Origin: JAEUJM01 sp041908445
Lineage (GTDB): Bacteria > Actinomycetota > Acidimicrobiia > Acidimicrobiales > DATDAH01
Assembly (NCBI GenBank): GCA_041908445.1
Contig: JAYRFK010000113.1
Span: 139,087 to 203,086, forward strand
DNA: 64,000 nt
Direction: 5' to 3'
The position numbers and the translations under genes were made by a program. Under the pieces are notes generated by a model. That model did no database searches. It had not been told where the DNA came from and saw only the letters and a program-made list of their open reading frames with translations. This document shows positions 8,091 through 16,637 of the stretch, piece after piece. The stretch's first letter is position 1. The number at the start of each line of letters is the position of its first letter.

Positions 8091-9263
8091 TCAGCTCTCG
8101 ACCCGGCCCTCGGAGATGGCCTTGAACTTGGCCGCGGGGGAGTCCGCCGGCGGCACGTAGTTCTCGATCTCCGGGAGGACTTCCTTGCCGATGAGCTCGA
8201 TGCTCTCCATGATCGACTCGTGCGGCAGGTAGCCGAACTGCGAGTAGCAGATCAGCGAGTCGCAGCCGAGGTCGGCGTAGTGGCGCATCTTCTCGAAGCA
8301 CTTCTCGGGGTCGCCGATGACGATCATGTCGCCGTTGTTGAAGGCGTCCACGGGGACGTGGCCCTCCTTGAGCGGCTTCATCAGCGGGAAGATGCGGTCG
8401 ACCTCCTCCTGGGGGGTGAGGGGGAACTCCCAGTCGATGGTGAACTGCGCGAGGTTCTGGTACCACCAGGCGACCGACTCCCAGACCCGGTTCTGCTCGA
8501 AGTCGGTGTCGTCGTTCTCGCAGTGCACGAGGGTGTAGGCGGCCACGCGGTTGTTGACGACCTTGGTGAGCGGGGTGTTGTTCACCTGGGCGGTGCGGTA
8601 GTTCTCGATGGCCTTGGCCATGAGCTCGATGGGCTGCATGATCGTGAACGAGAGCAGGCCCAGGCCGAGCGAGCCGGCGACGGCGGCCGACTCGACCGAG
8701 GTGGCGGCCATCCAGACCGGCGGGTGCGGGTCCTGGACGGGCTTGGGGGTGACCATGCGCTTCGGGAACGAGAAGCGCTCGCTCTCGTACTCGAAGTACT
8801 CGTCACGCCACATGCCGGTGACGATCTCGATCGCCTCCTTCCAGTCCGACCGGCTCTGCTCGCGGTCGACGTGGAAGGCGGTCTGCTCCATGGGGGTGGA
8901 GCGGCCGGTGCCCCACTCGACGCGGCCGTTCGAGAGGATGTCGACGGTGGCGACCTTCTCGGCGATGCGGGCCGGGTTGATGAAGCCGAACGGCGTGAGG
9001 GTCACGCCGAAGCCCATCTTGATGTTCTCGGTGACGGTGGCCAGCCCGCCGAGCAGGACCTCGGAGGCGGGGCAGTGCGAGCGGCCCTCGCGGAAGTGGT
9101 GCTCCACGACCCAGACGGTGTTGTACCCGAGGGTGTCGGCCAGCTTGATCTGCTCGATGGCCTCTCGGTACGACTTCTGCTCCGCGGCACGCTGCCCGTA
9201 GGGGTGCGGCCCGGCGTCCCAGGGCTTCGGGCAGTCGATCTCGTAGAGCATGTCCAGCTTCAT
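8091..9263 (-). CDS. Luciferase-like (LLM) flavin oxidoreductase
   Basis: A 390-residue LLM-family TIM-barrel protein. Visible blocks are YNTVWVVEHHFREG (52-65), the GFGVTLTPF strand, NGRVEWGTGRS and PHPPVWMAATSVESA. The length and the EHHF motif resemble two-component, FMN-type monooxygenases of the limonene/alkanal group more than short F420 reductases; the cofactor is not certain. GAGGGG sits 6 nt before the ATG, so it has a real 5' leader. A KstR-type box at 9399-9412 overlaps a TACGTT -10 candidate (9395-9400, minus strand), which suggests a link to steroid-type catabolism. It is first in an operon with the SGNH hydrolase. Confidence 0.87.
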   Translation of the reverse strand: MKLDMLYEIDCPKPWDAGPHPYGQRAAEQKSYREAIEQIKLADTLGYNTVWVVEHHFREGRSHCPASEVLLGGLATVTENIKMGFGVTLTPFGFINPARIAEKVATVDILSNGRVEWGTGRSTPMEQTAFHVDREQSRSDWKEAIEIVTGMWRDEYFEYESERFSFPKRMVTPKPVQDPHPPVWMAATSVESAAVAGSLGLGLLSFTIMQPIELMAKAIENYRTAQVNNTPLTKVVNNRVAAYTLVHCENDDTDFEQNRVWESVAWWYQNLAQFTIDWEFPLTPQEEVDRIFPLMKPLKEGHVPVDAFNNGDMIVIGDPEKCFEKMRHYADLGCDSLICYSQFGYLPHESIMESIELIGKEVLPEIENYVPPADSPAAKFKAISEGRVES

Positions 9264-9398
9264 GAGGGTCCCCTCGGTGCGTCGCGGATGCGGTGTGTCG
9301 GATCGCCCCCGCCCGTTCCGGTCTCGCCCGCCCGGCCCACCTCTTGGGGTCCTGGCGTTTGCAGTTCCGAACAGTCGGTTGCAATATCGACCACAACG

Positions 9399-9412
9399 TA
9401 GAACACGTTCTC
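9399..9412. promoter_or_regulatory. KstR-type box (TAGAACACGTTCTC)
   Basis: Matches the KstR consensus TNNAACNNGTTNNA at all but the last position, with arms AGAAC and GTTCT around AC. It lies in the divergent region between the LLM operon (minus) and the M50 protease gene (plus). It overlaps a possible -10 for the LLM gene and the -35 region for the protease, so it could affect both. Confidence 0.65.
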
Positions 9413-9437
9413 GTCCAGGGTCAATAGCCTCGGAGGG

Positions 9438-10613
9438 GTGGCGGCGACTGCGCACGCGGAGGAGGGCTGGGCCCTCCGCTTCCGGCTCGGGGACGTGCCC
9501 GTGCGCGTCGAGATCGCCTTCTTCGTGGTGGCCGCGCTGCTGGGCGCCAGCCTCGGCACGGTCATGGGGGTCGCCATTTGGGTCGGCGTCGTGCTCGTGT
9601 CGGTGCTCGTGCACGAGCTCGGCCACGCCATCGCCATGCGGGCCTCGGGGGTCTCGTCGCGGATCGTGCTGCACGGCTTCGGCGGCCTGACCATCCCGTC
9701 GGCGGCGATCCCGTCGCGGGCGAAGCGCATCACCGTCGACCTCGCCGGCCCGTTGTCAGGGCTGCTGCTCCTGGGTGTGCCGGCGGTGTGGCTCGCCCGC
9801 ACCCTGCCCGACCCGAGCGCGCCGGTGGAGATCGTGCTGCTCTCGCTCGTCTGGGTGAACGTGGCCTGGTCGCTCGTGAACTTGCTGCCGATCCTCCCCC
9901 TCGACGGCGGCAACGTCACCAAGGAGCTGCTCGACGTCGCCACGGGTGACCACGGCGAGGTGCCCGCCCGGGTCGTGTCGATCGTGGTCGCCGCGGCGGC
10001 CGGGCTCTACGCCCTGCGCTCGGGGATGCTCTTCGCGGGCATGTTCGCCCTGTTCTTCCTCACCACGAACTGGCGGGCCCTGTCCGAGCGCCGGACCACG
10101 CGGGTGTCGGCCGACGTCCGCGGCGCCTACCAGGCCCTCGGTCGTGACGATGCCGCGGCGGCCTGGGCCGCGGCGTGGGGGGCGGTCCCCGACGCCAAGA
10201 ACCCCGAGCTGCGGGCGCTCGCGGTCGAGGTGGCGGCGTGGGCGAAGGTGATCGAGGGCGACGACGCCGGCGCCCGCCAGGCCCTCGCCCGGCTGCCGGC
10301 GCACCACGAGGCCAGCGGCCACCTGCGCTGCGTGCTCGCCGAGCCCGGCGTCGTCGACCGGGCCGACCGCATCAACCTCACCGTCGACGACTGGGTCGCC
10401 GAGGACTGCCTCCTGCCCCCGCCGGTCTACGTCCGCCGGCTCGCCCGCGACGGCCTGCTCGACGAGGTGGTCGACCGCCTCATCGCCTCCCGGGCCGAGG
10501 CCGCACCGCGGGGCCGCCTCGCGCTGCGGCACCTGCTGATCACCGCCGGCCACCCCGAGGTCGCCCTGCGCTTCGGCCCGCCCGAGCCGCCCCCGACCCT
10601 CCCGCCGGCCTGA
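9438..10613 (+). CDS. M50-family intramembrane metalloprotease (site-2 protease type)
   Basis: A 391-residue membrane protein. Zinc motif VHELGH at 58-63 (His59, Glu60, His63) lies in a transmembrane helix, and the third ligand is in LPLDGGN (Asp156). At least four hydrophobic segments are visible before residue ~210. The C-terminal ~180 residues are soluble and helical (AYQALGRDDAAAAWAAAW), resembling TPR-like repeats. Such proteases cleave membrane-embedded substrates such as anti-sigma factors. TAGCCT at 9425-9430 is 7 nt before the GTG start, consistent with a leaderless mRNA. The gene ends at the 44-bp hairpin. Confidence 0.9.
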   Translation: MAATAHAEEGWALRFRLGDVPVRVEIAFFVVAALLGASLGTVMGVAIWVGVVLVSVLVHELGHAIAMRASGVSSRIVLHGFGGLTIPSAAIPSRAKRITVDLAGPLSGLLLLGVPAVWLARTLPDPSAPVEIVLLSLVWVNVAWSLVNLLPILPLDGGNVTKELLDVATGDHGEVPARVVSIVVAAAAGLYALRSGMLFAGMFALFFLTTNWRALSERRTTRVSADVRGAYQALGRDDAAAAWAAAWGAVPDAKNPELRALAVEVAAWAKVIEGDDAGARQALARLPAHHEASGHLRCVLAEPGVVDRADRINLTVDDWVAEDCLLPPPVYVRRLARDGLLDEVVDRLIASRAEAAPRGRLALRHLLITAGHPEVALRFGPPEPPPTLPPA

Positions 10614-10657
10614 TCCCCGGGTCCGGCCCGCCGGCCTGATCGCCCAGACCTTCCGTT

Positions 10658-10701
10658 CTGGCTCCCGATTCGATCGCCAGGGCGATCGAATCGGGAGCCA
10701 G
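10658..10701. terminator. 44-bp perfect hairpin (21-bp arms, 2-nt spacer)
   Basis: CTGGCTCCCGATT plus CGATCGCC pairs perfectly with its reverse complement across AG. It lies between the stops of convergent genes (10613 and 10713). The outer 13 nt of each arm are identical to those of the hairpin at 34147-34190, while the inner 8 nt differ but remain complementary. It probably acts as a bidirectional terminator or 3'-end stabiliser. Confidence 0.8.
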
Positions 10702-10712
10702 TTCGCAGGAGG

Positions 10713-11339
10713 TCAGGCGTCGCGGAGGGTGTGCCAGCCGAGGTAGGCGCCGAAGCCGGCGAGGGCGAGGCCCGAGAGCACGTCGATCGGGCGCTGCACC
10801 CGCTCGCCGAGGCGGGCGCCGAGCGCGCCCGAGAGCAGCGACAGGATGAGGAACCAGGTGAACGAGCCGAGGCCGATGGCGAGGAGCATGGCGCCGGCGC
10901 TCGGCGCGGACGTGGCCACGTCGGCGGTCCGGGCGGCGGTGAAGATGGCGGCCCACGAGATGATCGTCGACGGGTTGGCGGCGGTGGCGGCCAGTCCGGT
11001 GACGAACGCCCGCTTGGGGTCGCTGACCTCCTCGACCGTCTCCATGCCGGTGCGGGCGCGCAGGCCCTGCCACATGGTGCGGGTGCCCAGGTAGATCAGG
11101 AAGCCGGCGCCCACGAGGCCGAGACCGACCCGGAGCCCGGCGATCTCGAGCAGGCTCGCGGCGCCGGCCACGCCGAGGGCGGCGTAGGCGGTGTCGACCA
11201 GCGCGGCGGCGGCGCCGATGGCCAGGCCGGTGGCGATGCGACCCCGCAGCACCGAGCGGGCGCAGAGCAGCCAGACCGGGCCCACCTGGGCGGCCACCAG
11301 GAAGCCGAGGCCGAACCCGGTGGTGAAGGCGGGGAGCAT
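10713..11339 (-). CDS. LysE/RhtB-family amino-acid exporter
   Basis: A 208-residue membrane protein with six hydrophobic segments. It starts with the family-typical GFGLGFLVAAQVGPVWLLCARSV and carries the mid-protein ANPSTIISWAAIF, equivalent to the NPK-type motif of LysE/RhtB exporters. A hydrophilic loop with GLRARTGMETVEEVSDPKRAF lies between helices 3 and 4. The family exports basic amino acids, homoserine, threonine or arginine; the substrate is not predictable here. ATG 11339 is the only start matching the family N-terminus. It is divergent from the Ser/Thr kinase gene. Confidence 0.85.
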   Translation of the reverse strand: MLPAFTTGFGLGFLVAAQVGPVWLLCARSVLRGRIATGLAIGAAAALVDTAYAALGVAGAASLLEIAGLRVGLGLVGAGFLIYLGTRTMWQGLRARTGMETVEEVSDPKRAFVTGLAATAANPSTIISWAAIFTAARTADVATSAPSAGAMLLAIGLGSFTWFLILSLLSGALGARLGERVQRPIDVLSGLALAGFGAYLGWHTLRDA

Positions 11340-11435
11340 GGTCGGCAGTCTCGTCCGCTCCGGGCGTGGCGCACCAGCCGATTCCTGCGACCATGGCGTC
11401 GTGGGCGACCGGGACGACGGGGAGGCGCGGTAGCG

Positions 11436-12740
11436 GTGGCGGTCCCGGACCGGCTCGGCCCCTACCACGTCCTGCGGCCGCTGGGGAGCGGTGGCATGGG
11501 CGACGTCGTCCTCGCCGCCGACGACCGCCCGGGCGCGGACCCGGCCGAGGTGGCGGTGAAGGTCCTGCGGCCCGATCTGGCCGCCGAGCCCGACTTCCGG
11601 CGGCGCTTCCAGCGTGAGCTCGACGCGGTCCAGCGGGTGCGCGGCCGGTCGGTGGCCCGGGTCCTGGGCGCCGACCTGGCCGCGGACCGGCCCTGGATCG
11701 CCACCGAGTACGTGCCCGGCCCGACGCTGCGCGAGGGGCGCGACAGCCTCGACCTCCACGCGCTGGCCGCGGGGCTGGCCCGGGCGCTGGCCGACATCCA
11801 CGCCGCCGGCGTCGTGCACCGGGACCTGACCCCCGCGAACGTGATCCTCGGGCCCGACGGCCCCCGGGTCGTCGACTTCGGCATCGCCTGGTTCGACGAC
11901 ACCACGACCCTGACGCGGACCGGCACGGTCCTCGGGACGCCGTCGTGGATGGCGCCCGAGCAGCTCGGCGAGGACCGCACCACGTCCGCCAGCGACGTCT
12001 GGGCCTGGGGAGCGGTCCTGGCCTACGCGGCGACGGGACGTCCGCCGGTGGCGGGCAGCCGCCCCGAGGTCATCCAGGTGCGGGCGTCCCGGGGTGAGCT
12101 CGACCTCGACGGCGTGCCCGACTGGCTGCGTCCGCTCGTCGAGCGCGCCCTCGACCCCGACCCCACCCGGCGCCCGACCGCCGAGCAGCTCGCCACCGCC
12201 CTGGGGGTGCCGTCCGACGCCGAGCTGACCGGCGTCCTCGAGCGCACCTGGGCGGCGGCGCCGGCGGCGACCCCGACCGTGGTGGAGGTGGCGCCGCTCC
12301 CGCCACCGCCGCCCCCCGCACCGGCCGTGCCGTCGACCGCGGTGGCGAGGCCGACGCCGGCACCGCCCGAGGCGCCCGGCGGGGCGAGCGACGCGGTGGC
12401 GGCGGCCCGGCGCCACCTCGTGCCCGACGGCCTGACCCGCTGGGCGGTCGCCGTCGTGATCCTCCCCTTCGCGCTGGTGTTCGCGTGGCACGCGTCGTTC
12501 CTGCCGGTCGTGCTCGTGGTCGCGGTCCTGGTCGTCGTGGCCGCGGTGTCCCGCGTCGTGCAGCAGGAGCGTGAGCCCCGACCGCCCCGGCGCTGGACGC
12601 CGACGCCCGGCTCGTTCGTCGTCGCCGGCCTCGCCGTGGCCGGCTCGGCGCTGGCGTCCGCGCTCGGCCTGTTGTGGGGCCTCCTGGCCCTGCTCGTGAT
12701 CGTCGTCTTCCTCGTCATCATCGGGGTCGACAGCATCTGA
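11436..12740 (+). CDS. PknB-type Ser/Thr protein kinase with membrane tail
   Basis: A 434-residue kinase. The glycine loop GSGGMG is at 17-22, the ATP-binding Lys is 42, the catalytic loop HRDLTPAN at 128-135 has Thr where most kinases have Lys, DFG is at 147-149 and APEQL follows. The kinase domain ends near 265. A Pro/Ala-rich linker (about 272-315) leads to four hydrophobic segments (about 335-352, 355-373 and two between 393 and 430). The tail ends at the membrane with no extracellular PASTA-type sensor. I chose GTG 11436 because the sequence RLGPYHVLRPLGSGG begins the kinase fold at once and a GGGAGG lies upstream. Confidence 0.9.
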   Translation: MAVPDRLGPYHVLRPLGSGGMGDVVLAADDRPGADPAEVAVKVLRPDLAAEPDFRRRFQRELDAVQRVRGRSVARVLGADLAADRPWIATEYVPGPTLREGRDSLDLHALAAGLARALADIHAAGVVHRDLTPANVILGPDGPRVVDFGIAWFDDTTTLTRTGTVLGTPSWMAPEQLGEDRTTSASDVWAWGAVLAYAATGRPPVAGSRPEVIQVRASRGELDLDGVPDWLRPLVERALDPDPTRRPTAEQLATALGVPSDAELTGVLERTWAAAPAATPTVVEVAPLPPPPPPAPAVPSTAVARPTPAPPEAPGGASDAVAAARRHLVPDGLTRWAVAVVILPFALVFAWHASFLPVVLVVAVLVVVAAVSRVVQQEREPRPPRRWTPTPGSFVVAGLAVAGSALASALGLLWGLLALLVIVVFLVIIGVDSI

Positions 12741-12803
12741 GCGCCGCGCTCGTCCACCCCGGCCCCGGATCGACAGCCCTCGCCGCACGGGACAGACTGG
12801 GAC

Positions 12804-12817
12804 TAGAACCTGTTCCA
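12804..12817. promoter_or_regulatory. KstR-type box (TAGAACCTGTTCCA), exact consensus
   Basis: All fixed positions of TNNAACNNGTTNNA are present. The box lies 59 bp before the ATG of the FadE26-like gene at 12877, in the only non-coding stretch upstream of the dehydrogenase pair. This predicts control by the KstR-like regulator encoded at 24749-25327. Confidence 0.75.
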
Positions 12818-12876
12818 CCCAGCGCCGTTCAACGAGCGCCCTTCACCGAGTGACGCCCACCCCAGGGGGACGATCC

Positions 12877-14055
12877 ATGTACGTCGGCTACGACGAAGAC
12901 CAGCAGGCCCTGCGCCAGGAGCTGCGGGACTACTACGCCCAGCTGCTCACGCCCGAGGTGCAGGAGGAGCTGCACCACGCCCACGGCGTCGGCCCGGCCA
13001 TGCGCAAGGTCGTCCGCCAGATGGGCGAGGACGGCTGGCTGGGCATCGGCTGGCCGAAGGAGTACGGCGGCCAGGGCCGCACGCCGCTCGAGCAGTTCAT
13101 CTTCTTCGACGAGTCGATGCGCTGCGGCGCCCCCGTGCCGATGCTGACCATCAACACCGTCGGCCCGACCATCATGAACTTCGGCACCGACGCCCAGAAG
13201 GAGTTCTTCCTCCCCAAGATCCTGAAGGGCGAGATCCACTTCTGCATCGGCTACACCGAGCCCGGCGCCGGCACCGACCTCGCCGCCCTGCAGACCAAGG
13301 CGGTCCGCGACGGCGAGGAGTACGTCATCAACGGCCAGAAGATCTTCACCAGCCTGGCCAGCGACGCCGACTACATCTGGCTCGCCGTGCGCACCAACGC
13401 CGAGGTGAAGAAGCACAAGGGCATCTCGATGGTCGTCGTTCCCATGGACACGCCCGGCATCGAGGTGGTGCCGATGGCGCTGCTCAGCGAGCACGACATC
13501 AACCAGACCTTCTTCAGCGACGTGCGGGTCCCGGTGGACAACTGCGTCGGCGGCGAGAACAACGGCTGGACCCTCATCACCAACCAGCTCAACCACGAGC
13601 GGGTCACGCTCTGCTCGTCCGGCATGATCGAGAGCTCGATCACCGAGGTCCGCCAGTGGGCCCAGGAGACGAAGCTGCCCGACGGCCGGCGGGTGATCGA
13701 CCAGGAGTGGGTGCAGCTCAACCTGGCCCGGGCCTACGCCAAGCTCGAGTTCCTCCGCCTCATCAACTGGAAGGTGTCGTGGGGCGCCACCGAGGGCCTG
13801 CCCCTCGACGTGGCCGACGCCTCGACCATCAAGGTCTTCGGCACCGAGTTCTACCTGGAGGCCTTCCGCCTGCTCATGGAGATCATCGGCCAGCAGGCCT
13901 ACCTCCAGCGCAGCTCGGCCGAGTCCGTCCTCAAGAGCCGGCTGGAGATGATGTACCGCAGCCTGCTCATCCTCACCTTCGGTGGCGGCACCAACGAGGT
14001 GCAGCGCGACCTCATCGGCATGTTCGGCCTCGGCCTGCCCCGGGCGACCCGGTAG
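12877..14055 (+). CDS. Acyl-CoA dehydrogenase, FadE26 (ChsE4)-like alpha subunit
   Basis: A 392-residue acyl-CoA dehydrogenase. Motifs: GIGWPKEYGGQGR (56-68), IGYTEPGAGTDLA (124-136), NGQKIFTS (152-159), the catalytic-base motif NQLNHERV (Glu241), WVQLNLARAYAK, and the C-terminal LTFGGGTNEVQRDLIGMFGLGLPRA. Blocks such as LNHERV and GGGTNEVQRD, and the length, recall mycobacterial FadE26 (about 400 residues), which with FadE27 forms an alpha2beta2 enzyme starting beta-oxidation of the cholesterol side chain. I chose ATG 12877 over 12850 because AGGGGGA precedes it and the family N-terminus begins there. A KstR-type box lies upstream and the partner gene downstream. Confidence 0.9.
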   Translation: MYVGYDEDQQALRQELRDYYAQLLTPEVQEELHHAHGVGPAMRKVVRQMGEDGWLGIGWPKEYGGQGRTPLEQFIFFDESMRCGAPVPMLTINTVGPTIMNFGTDAQKEFFLPKILKGEIHFCIGYTEPGAGTDLAALQTKAVRDGEEYVINGQKIFTSLASDADYIWLAVRTNAEVKKHKGISMVVVPMDTPGIEVVPMALLSEHDINQTFFSDVRVPVDNCVGGENNGWTLITNQLNHERVTLCSSGMIESSITEVRQWAQETKLPDGRRVIDQEWVQLNLARAYAKLEFLRLINWKVSWGATEGLPLDVADASTIKVFGTEFYLEAFRLLMEIIGQQAYLQRSSAESVLKSRLEMMYRSLLILTFGGGTNEVQRDLIGMFGLGLPRATR

Positions 14056-14131
14056 TCGCCCGGCCGGCCCCCGCCCCGAACCCACGAACGCACCCACGCA
14101 CGCACGCATCGAGACGAAAGAGCACCACGAC

Positions 14132-15253
14132 ATGGACTTCTCGTTCACCGAAGAGCAGGAGGCGGTCAAGGAACTGGCTGCCCAGATCCTCGACGGCCAG
14201 CTCGGCAACGACGCCCTGAAAGCCTTCGACAAGACCGGCGAGCCCTACGACGCCGCCACCTGGGCCGAGTTCGCCAAGGCGGGCCTGCTCGGCATCGCCC
14301 TGCCCGAGTCGGTCGGCGGCGCCGGCCTCGGCTTCCTCGCCGCGGCGCTGGTGCTGGAGCAGGTCGGCCGCACCGCGGCCCCCATCCCGTACCTGCCGAC
14401 CGTGGTGCTGGGCGCCCTGCCCATCGCCGAGTTCGGCACCGAGGCGCAGCAGCAGGCGCTCCTGCCCGGCGTCGTCGACGGCAGCACCATCCTCACCGCC
14501 GCCCTGGTCGAGTTCGGCACCACGCCGGGCGCGCCCACCACGACCGCCCGCCCCGAGGGCGACGGCTGGCGCCTGGACGGGTCGAAGCTGTGTGTCCCCG
14601 CCGGCCTGCAGGCCGGCCGCATCCTCGTCCCCGCCGCCACCGGTGAGGGCACCGTCGGCGTGTTCGTCGTCGACCCGGCGGCCGCCGGCGTCTCCCAGGA
14701 GGCGCTCGAGACGACGTCGGGCCAGCCCGAGACCCGCCTCGACCTCGACGGCGTGGTCGTCGGCGCCGGCGACGTGCTCGGCGACCCGACCGACGGCGCC
14801 GACATCGTGCAGTGGATCGTCGAGCGGGGCACGGCCGCCGGCTGCGTCACCGCCATCGGCGTGTGCGCCGAGGCTCTGCGCCTCACCGCGGAGTACACCA
14901 AGACCCGCGAGCAGTTCGAGCGCCCCATCGCCACCTTCCAGGCCGTGGGCCAGCGCGCCGCCGACGCCTACATCGACACCGAGGCCGTCCGCCTCACCGC
15001 CTGGCAGGCGGCGTGGCGCCTCTCGGAGGGCCTCCCCGCCACCGAGGCGGTGGCCATCGCCAAGTTCTGGACCGCCGAGGGCGGCCAGCGCGTGGTCCAC
15101 GCCGCCCAGCACCTCCACGGCGGCATGGGCGTCGACCGCGACTACCCGCTGCACCGCTACTTCCTCTGGGCCAAGCAGATCGAGCTGACCCTCGGCGGGG
15201 GCACCCAGCACCTGCTCGAGCTCGGTCGCATCCTCGCCGACGAGCCCGTCTGA
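14132..15253 (+). CDS. Acyl-CoA dehydrogenase, FadE27 (ChsE5)-like beta subunit
   Basis: A 373-residue dehydrogenase subunit, the length I recall for mycobacterial FadE27. It begins MDFSFTEEQEAVKELAAQI and carries LLGIALPESVGGAGLG, TREQFERPIATFQAVGQRAADAY and QHLHGGMGVDRDYPLHRYFL. It lacks the TEPGAGTD-type motif of its upstream neighbour, as expected for the structural partner of an alpha/beta pair. Start ATG 14132 follows GAAAGAGC after a 76-nt gap from the alpha gene. It is a close paralogue of the subunit at 30538-31674 in the igr-like operon. It converges on the fucosidase gene with a 43-nt GC-rich gap. Confidence 0.88.
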   Translation: MDFSFTEEQEAVKELAAQILDGQLGNDALKAFDKTGEPYDAATWAEFAKAGLLGIALPESVGGAGLGFLAAALVLEQVGRTAAPIPYLPTVVLGALPIAEFGTEAQQQALLPGVVDGSTILTAALVEFGTTPGAPTTTARPEGDGWRLDGSKLCVPAGLQAGRILVPAATGEGTVGVFVVDPAAAGVSQEALETTSGQPETRLDLDGVVVGAGDVLGDPTDGADIVQWIVERGTAAGCVTAIGVCAEALRLTAEYTKTREQFERPIATFQAVGQRAADAYIDTEAVRLTAWQAAWRLSEGLPATEAVAIAKFWTAEGGQRVVHAAQHLHGGMGVDRDYPLHRYFLWAKQIELTLGGGTQHLLELGRILADEPV

Positions 15254-15296
15254 CGCACGGCACCTCGAGTTCGCCGCGCCCGTCCGGCGCCGGCGC

Positions 15297-16556
15297 TCAG
15301 CTGGGGTTGATGTCGAGGGCGAGCACGGTGGCGTGCTCGTCGACGAGGTCGGCGGGGACCTCGATGATGGCCTCGCCCATCGGGTCGGCGTTGAACAGCT
15401 CGTCGACGGCCGACGCGCGGGTCCGCACGGTCAGCTCACGTCCCGAGGGCACGTGTCGGACGCCGGCGACGCGCCGGATGGGGACGCCCCGCACGGTCAC
15501 GGTGTCGTAGGGGCGCATCAGCAGGTGCAGGTAGGTCGTGTCGCCCCGTCGGGTCGACGGGCCGTAGAACTGCCACGGGGCCAGGCCCGCGGTGGTCCCG
15601 TAGATCGCCTCGCCGTGGGCGGCCACCCACTCGCCCACGGTGGCGAGGCGCTCGAGCTGCTCGGGCGGTAGTGAGCCGTCGCCGCGCGGGCTGACGTTGA
15701 GCAGGAGGTTGCCGCCGCGACCGGCGGTCTCGCAGACCGTGTGGATCAGGTCCCGGGCCGACTTGTAGCGGGTGTCGGCGGGGACATAGCCCCACGACCG
15801 GTTCATGGTGAGGCAGGTCTCCCAGCGGCCGTCGGGCGGCTCGGCGGGGACGAACTGCTCGGGCGTCTCGAAGTCGCCCTGGAACGGGAGGCGGTCGTTG
15901 ACGAGGCAGTCGGGCTGGAGCTCGCGGATCATCGCCCGCAGCTCCTCGGCCTTCCACTCCCACGGCGTGCGCTCCCACTGGCCGTCGAACCACAGCAGGG
16001 CCACGTCGCCGTAGTCCGTGAGCAGCTCGCGCACCTGGGCGAAGAGGTACTCGAGGTAGCGGTCCCACGCCGCGGGGTGCTCGGGCCGGCGGTAGGCGAG
16101 GAACGAGTAGGGCTTGTCGGCCTCGGTGAAGGCCGGATAGTCGGGGTGGTGCCAGTCCGACAGCGAGTAGTAGAAGCCGACCGCCAGGCCGGCGGCGCGG
16201 AAGGCGTCGATGAACTCGCGCACGAGGTCCCGGCCCGGGAGGAACTGCCCGATCGACCAGTCCGAGACCGCGCTCGGCCACAGCGAGAACCCGTTGTGGT
16301 GGCGGGTCGTGAGCACGGCGTAGCGCATCCCCGCCGCGGCGGCGGCCTCGGCCCACTGCTCGGCGGCGCCGGGCTCGGGGGCGAAGGTGGCCGCGGTCGA
16401 GTGGTACTCCTCGATCCCGACCGGGTCACCGGGCAGGTTGCCGAGCCCGCCGACGAGCGGCCACGACACCTCGAGGCCCGCCTGGCTGGCGTGGTCCCAG
16501 TGCACGAACATCCCGAACCGCGCGTCGTCGAACCACCCGCCCACGTCGTCCCCCAT
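15297..16556 (-). CDS. Alpha-L-fucosidase-like glycoside hydrolase (GH29)
   Basis: A 419-residue (beta/alpha)8 hydrolase. GH29 marks include an N-terminal RFGMFVHW strand, the TTRHHNGF His pair (86-87), YYSLSDWHHPDY, and LLWFDGQW with the expected nucleophile Asp191, followed by GRGGNLLLNVSPRGDG. A short C-terminal beta domain follows. No signal peptide is seen, so it would act inside the cell on imported fucosides. ATG 16556 begins the family fold directly. It is divergent from the LLM gene at 16638 and stands alone, without transporters nearby. Confidence 0.9.
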   Translation of the reverse strand: MGDDVGGWFDDARFGMFVHWDHASQAGLEVSWPLVGGLGNLPGDPVGIEEYHSTAATFAPEPGAAEQWAEAAAAAGMRYAVLTTRHHNGFSLWPSAVSDWSIGQFLPGRDLVREFIDAFRAAGLAVGFYYSLSDWHHPDYPAFTEADKPYSFLAYRRPEHPAAWDRYLEYLFAQVRELLTDYGDVALLWFDGQWERTPWEWKAEELRAMIRELQPDCLVNDRLPFQGDFETPEQFVPAEPPDGRWETCLTMNRSWGYVPADTRYKSARDLIHTVCETAGRGGNLLLNVSPRGDGSLPPEQLERLATVGEWVAAHGEAIYGTTAGLAPWQFYGPSTRRGDTTYLHLLMRPYDTVTVRGVPIRRVAGVRHVPSGRELTVRTRASAVDELFNADPMGEAIIEVPADLVDEHATVLALDINPS

Positions 16557-16637
16557 GGCGGCGACCCTACGCCCTGGCCCGTGGTCGTCGTGTGGTGCCT
16601 CGCCGGGCGCCGGCCGCAGGGCTGGCAGGATGGCCCG

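Noticed and set aside
12850..12876. ATG 12850 as start of the FadE26-like gene
   Set aside because: It lacks a Shine-Dalgarno and adds MTPTPGGRS before the family N-terminus; ATG 12877 has AGGGGGA at proper distance.
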